A stretch of 64,000 nt of DNA from assembly GCA_964399735.1 (NCBI GenBank), contig CAYNSO010000004.1, positions 1-64,000 on the forward strand, in the 5' to 3' direction. The position numbers and the translations under genes were made by a program. Each line of letters begins with the position of its first letter. The stretch's first letter is position 1. The notes under the pieces were generated by a model. The model had not been told where the DNA came from, did no database searches, and was given only the letters and a program-made list of their open reading frames with translations. Source of the DNA: Fontivivens sp964399735. Lineage in GTDB: Bacteria; Zhuqueibacterota; Zhuqueibacteria; Residuimicrobiales; Krinioviventaceae. Shown here piece after piece: positions 62,215 to 64,000 of the stretch.

Positions 62215-64000
62215 GCGGTTATTGTCTTTCGTAATTTAAACTCTTCTTGTTTGCCGTCATTCCACTGACCTACCGGGCGCAAATATCCCACCACCCGGGA
62301 ATAGATCTCACATTTTTGTGCGCATTTGGGGCAAAAATCCTTTTCGCCATCAAGGTAACCGCAGCTCGGGCATACACTAAAGGTCGGGGTAATGGAAAAA
62401 TAGGGCAGGCGGTAGTTGTTACAAACTTTGCGCACCAGATTCTTCAGGGATTCGGTATCTTTGATGCGTTCGCCCAGGAACAGATGAATTACAGTGCCGC
62501 CGGTATAACGAGTTTGCGTTTCATCCTGCAAGTCCAGCAAATCAAAAACATCATCGGTATAGTTGACCGGCAGATGCGAGGAATTGGTATAAAACGGCGC
62601 GACGCAGGCTTTGTTTTCCAGATCAATGGCGCTGATAATATTGCTATACTTGCTTTTATCGAGTTTGGCCAGCCTGTACGAAGTGCTTTCCGCCGGGGTA
62701 GCTTCCAGGTTATAATTATTGCCGGTCTCTTCCTGAAATTCCACGAGCCTGTCGCGCATATAATTCAACACACGCAAACTGAACTGGCGGCCCGGTTCGG
62801 TACCAATATTTTCGCCAAACAGATTCACGCAGGCTTCATTCATGCCAACAATGCCGATGGTGGCAAAGTGGTTTTTCCAGTACTGATCAAAACGTTGCTT
62901 GACGCTGCGCAGGTAAAATTTGGTATAGGGATACAGGTTGTCGTTGGTAAAACGTTCCAGTATTTTGCGTTTGGTTTCAAGACTGTCCTTGGCCATGATC
63001 ATGAGTGCATTCAAACGATCAAAAAATTCTTCTTCGGTCGATGACAGGTAACCCAGTCGGGGCAGGTTAATGGTAACCACACCAACTGAACCGGTAAGCG
63101 GCGAAGAGCCAAACAAGCCGCCGCCACGATTGCGCAGTTCGCGGTTATCGATGCGCAAACGGCAACACATACTGCGAGCGTCTTCGGGGTTCATGTCGGA
63201 ATTGACAAAATTGGCAAAATAGGGCAAGCCATATTTTGCCGTGCTTTCCCATAACAAGTCCAGATTCGGGTTGTCCCAGTCAAAATTTTTAGTAATATTA
63301 TAAGTAGGAATGGGGAATGTAAATACCCGGCCTTTGGCGTCGCCCGCCAGCATCACTTCCAAAAAGGCGCGGTTGAACATATCCATCTCTTTTGTAAACT
63401 CTTTGTAGGTTTTGTCCTGCACTTCGCCGCCGATGATCACACCCTGATCGGCATAATAAGATGGAATTGTGAGGTCAAGCGTCACATTGGTAAACGGGGT
63501 TTGAAAACCGACGCGCGTGGGCACGTTGACATTGAACAGAAATTCCTGCAGCGCTTGTCTTACTTCTGTATAAGTCAGGTTATCATATTTGATAAACGGG
63601 GCTAATAAAGTATCGAAATTGGAAAACGCTTGCGCTCCGGCAGCTTCTCCCTGCAAGGTGTAAAAGAAATTAACGATTTGCCCCAGCGCGCTGCGGAAAT
63701 GTTTGGCCGGTTTCGATTCCAGCTTGCCTGAAGCGCCTTTAAAGCCTTGCAACAGTAGATCGTATAGATCCCAGCCAACGCAATATACGCTCAGCACACC
63801 CAGGTCATGGATATGCATATCGCCATTCAAATGCGCTTCACGAATATGCGCCGGATAAATATTGTTTAACCAGTAAATTTTGCTTACTTCGGCGGAAATG
63901 TAATTGTTTAAACCCTGCAGAGAAAAACTCATATTGCTGTTTTCCTGCACCTTCCAATCGGTCTTGGTTAAATACTGATCGACCAGATCGACATTGAATT
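62211..64000 (-). CDS. nrdD: anaerobic ribonucleoside-triphosphate reductase, 5' end outside the window
   Basis: At least 596 codons. It reduces ribonucleoside triphosphates to deoxynucleotides without oxygen. The C-terminus holds the zinc site 'CPSCGYLDGEKDFCPKC' and the glycyl radical loop 'RVVGYLRPVGQWNDGK'. 'NVPTRVGFQTPFTN' and 'SMCCRLRIDNRELRNRGGG' (in parts) belong to the active-site barrel. A GTG at 63950 is not the start: the frame stays open to 64000, reading V-D-Q-Y-L-T-K-T-D-W-K just before it, as NrdD proteins do. The N-terminal ATP-cone, if present, lies outside. Confidence 0.97.
   Translation of the reverse strand, partial: FNVDLVDQYLTKTDWKVQENSNMSFSLQGLNNYISAEVSKIYWLNNIYPAHIREAHLNGDMHIHDLGVLSVYCVGWDLYDLLLQGFKGASGKLESKPAKHFRSALGQIVNFFYTLQGEAAGAQAFSNFDTLLAPFIKYDNLTYTEVRQALQEFLFNVNVPTRVGFQTPFTNVTLDLTIPSYYADQGVIIGGEVQDKTYKEFTKEMDMFNRAFLEVMLAGDAKGRVFTFPIPTYNITKNFDWDNPNLDLLWESTAKYGLPYFANFVNSDMNPEDARSMCCRLRIDNRELRNRGGGLFGSSPLTGSVGVVTINLPRLGYLSSTEEEFFDRLNALMIMAKDSLETKRKILERFTNDNLYPYTKFYLRSVKQRFDQYWKNHFATIGIVGMNEACVNLFGENIGTEPGRQFSLRVLNYMRDRLVEFQEETGNNYNLEATPAESTSYRLAKLDKSKYSNIISAIDLENKACVAPFYTNSSHLPVNYTDDVFDLLDLQDETQTRYTGGTVIHLFLGERIKDTESLKNLVRKVCNNYRLPYFSITPTFSVCPSCGYLDGEKDFCPKCAQKCEIYSRVVGYLRPVGQWNDGKQEEFKLRKTITA

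Noticed and set aside
62247..63044. 265-codon plus-strand open frame
   Set aside because: It is antisense to nrdD, whose protein is certain.

Overview
The window (64 kb, with one 100-base run of N at 54021-54120, so a scaffolded assembly) looks like a chromosomal piece of an anaerobic, glycan-degrading bacterium of the FCB group. The main clue is five secreted proteins that end in a 'YPNPFNP' type IX secretion sorting domain. This style is typical of Calditrichota, KSB1, Ignavibacteria and Marinimicrobia; the exact phylum cannot be fixed from sequence reading alone. A class III (oxygen-sensitive) ribonucleotide reductase at the right end fits an anaerobic life. Lipoproteins and signal peptides are very frequent. 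I see no rRNA, tRNA, CRISPR array, prophage or insertion-sequence transposase.

Layout. 0-3.4 kb: a TonB-like lipoprotein, a two-gene DUF5674 unit, a small lipoprotein and a probable tRNA-queuosine mannosyltransferase. 3.4-11.6 kb (minus strand): lipoproteins (calcium-binding type, DUF4838 glucuronidase-like, TPR), then an NAD-dependent epimerase behind a decaprenyl-phosphate phosphoribosyltransferase homologue. 11.6-25.4 kb: two tandem genes for giant secreted proteins of about 2270 residues with the same domain order (jelly-roll-like N-terminus, 7 FG-GAP/VCBS repeats, ASPIC/UnbV, 11 Ig-like repeats, sorting domain). 26-27.9 kb: a carboxypeptidase-regulatory-like cargo protein. 28.5-32.7 kb (plus strand): a beta-mannan operon with a GH5-like protein that has lost both catalytic glutamates, a cellobiose 2-epimerase and a mannosylglucose phosphorylase (GH130). 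33.6-36.3 kb: an HDOD protein and a hybrid sensor kinase. 36.4-39.3 kb: a GH92 alpha-mannosidase and a lipoprotein. 39.8-44.1 kb: a PAS kinase and a sigma54 activator, followed by a near-perfect sigma54 promoter in front of a small secreted protein. 44.4-47.8 kb: a CotH-type cargo protein. 48.3-52.8 kb: a Tat-exported Gfo/Idh/MocA oxidoreductase, then serC-serA. 52.8-60.6 kb: a U32 peptidase-like gene cut by the N run, a peptidyl-prolyl isomerase, a DUF4380 cargo protein, a pirin, an unknown secreted protein and a DMT transporter. 60.6-61.5 kb: a repeat-rich spacer with a MITE-like element. 61.5-64 kb: nrdD (running off the window) and nrdG.

How genes work together. The epimerase and GH130 phosphorylase make up the known route mannobiose -> mannosylglucose -> mannose-1-phosphate + glucose. 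GH92 and the DUF4838 protein add removal of alpha-mannose and possibly uronic acids from the surroundings. The five sorted proteins are probably surface or secreted adhesins or binding proteins. The HDOD/hybrid kinase and kinase/sigma54-activator pairs are signalling modules; the second has an apparent local target. The most unusual items are the catalytically dead GH5-like protein in a working mannan operon, the colinear giant tandem paralogues, and the sigma54 module with its small secreted product.
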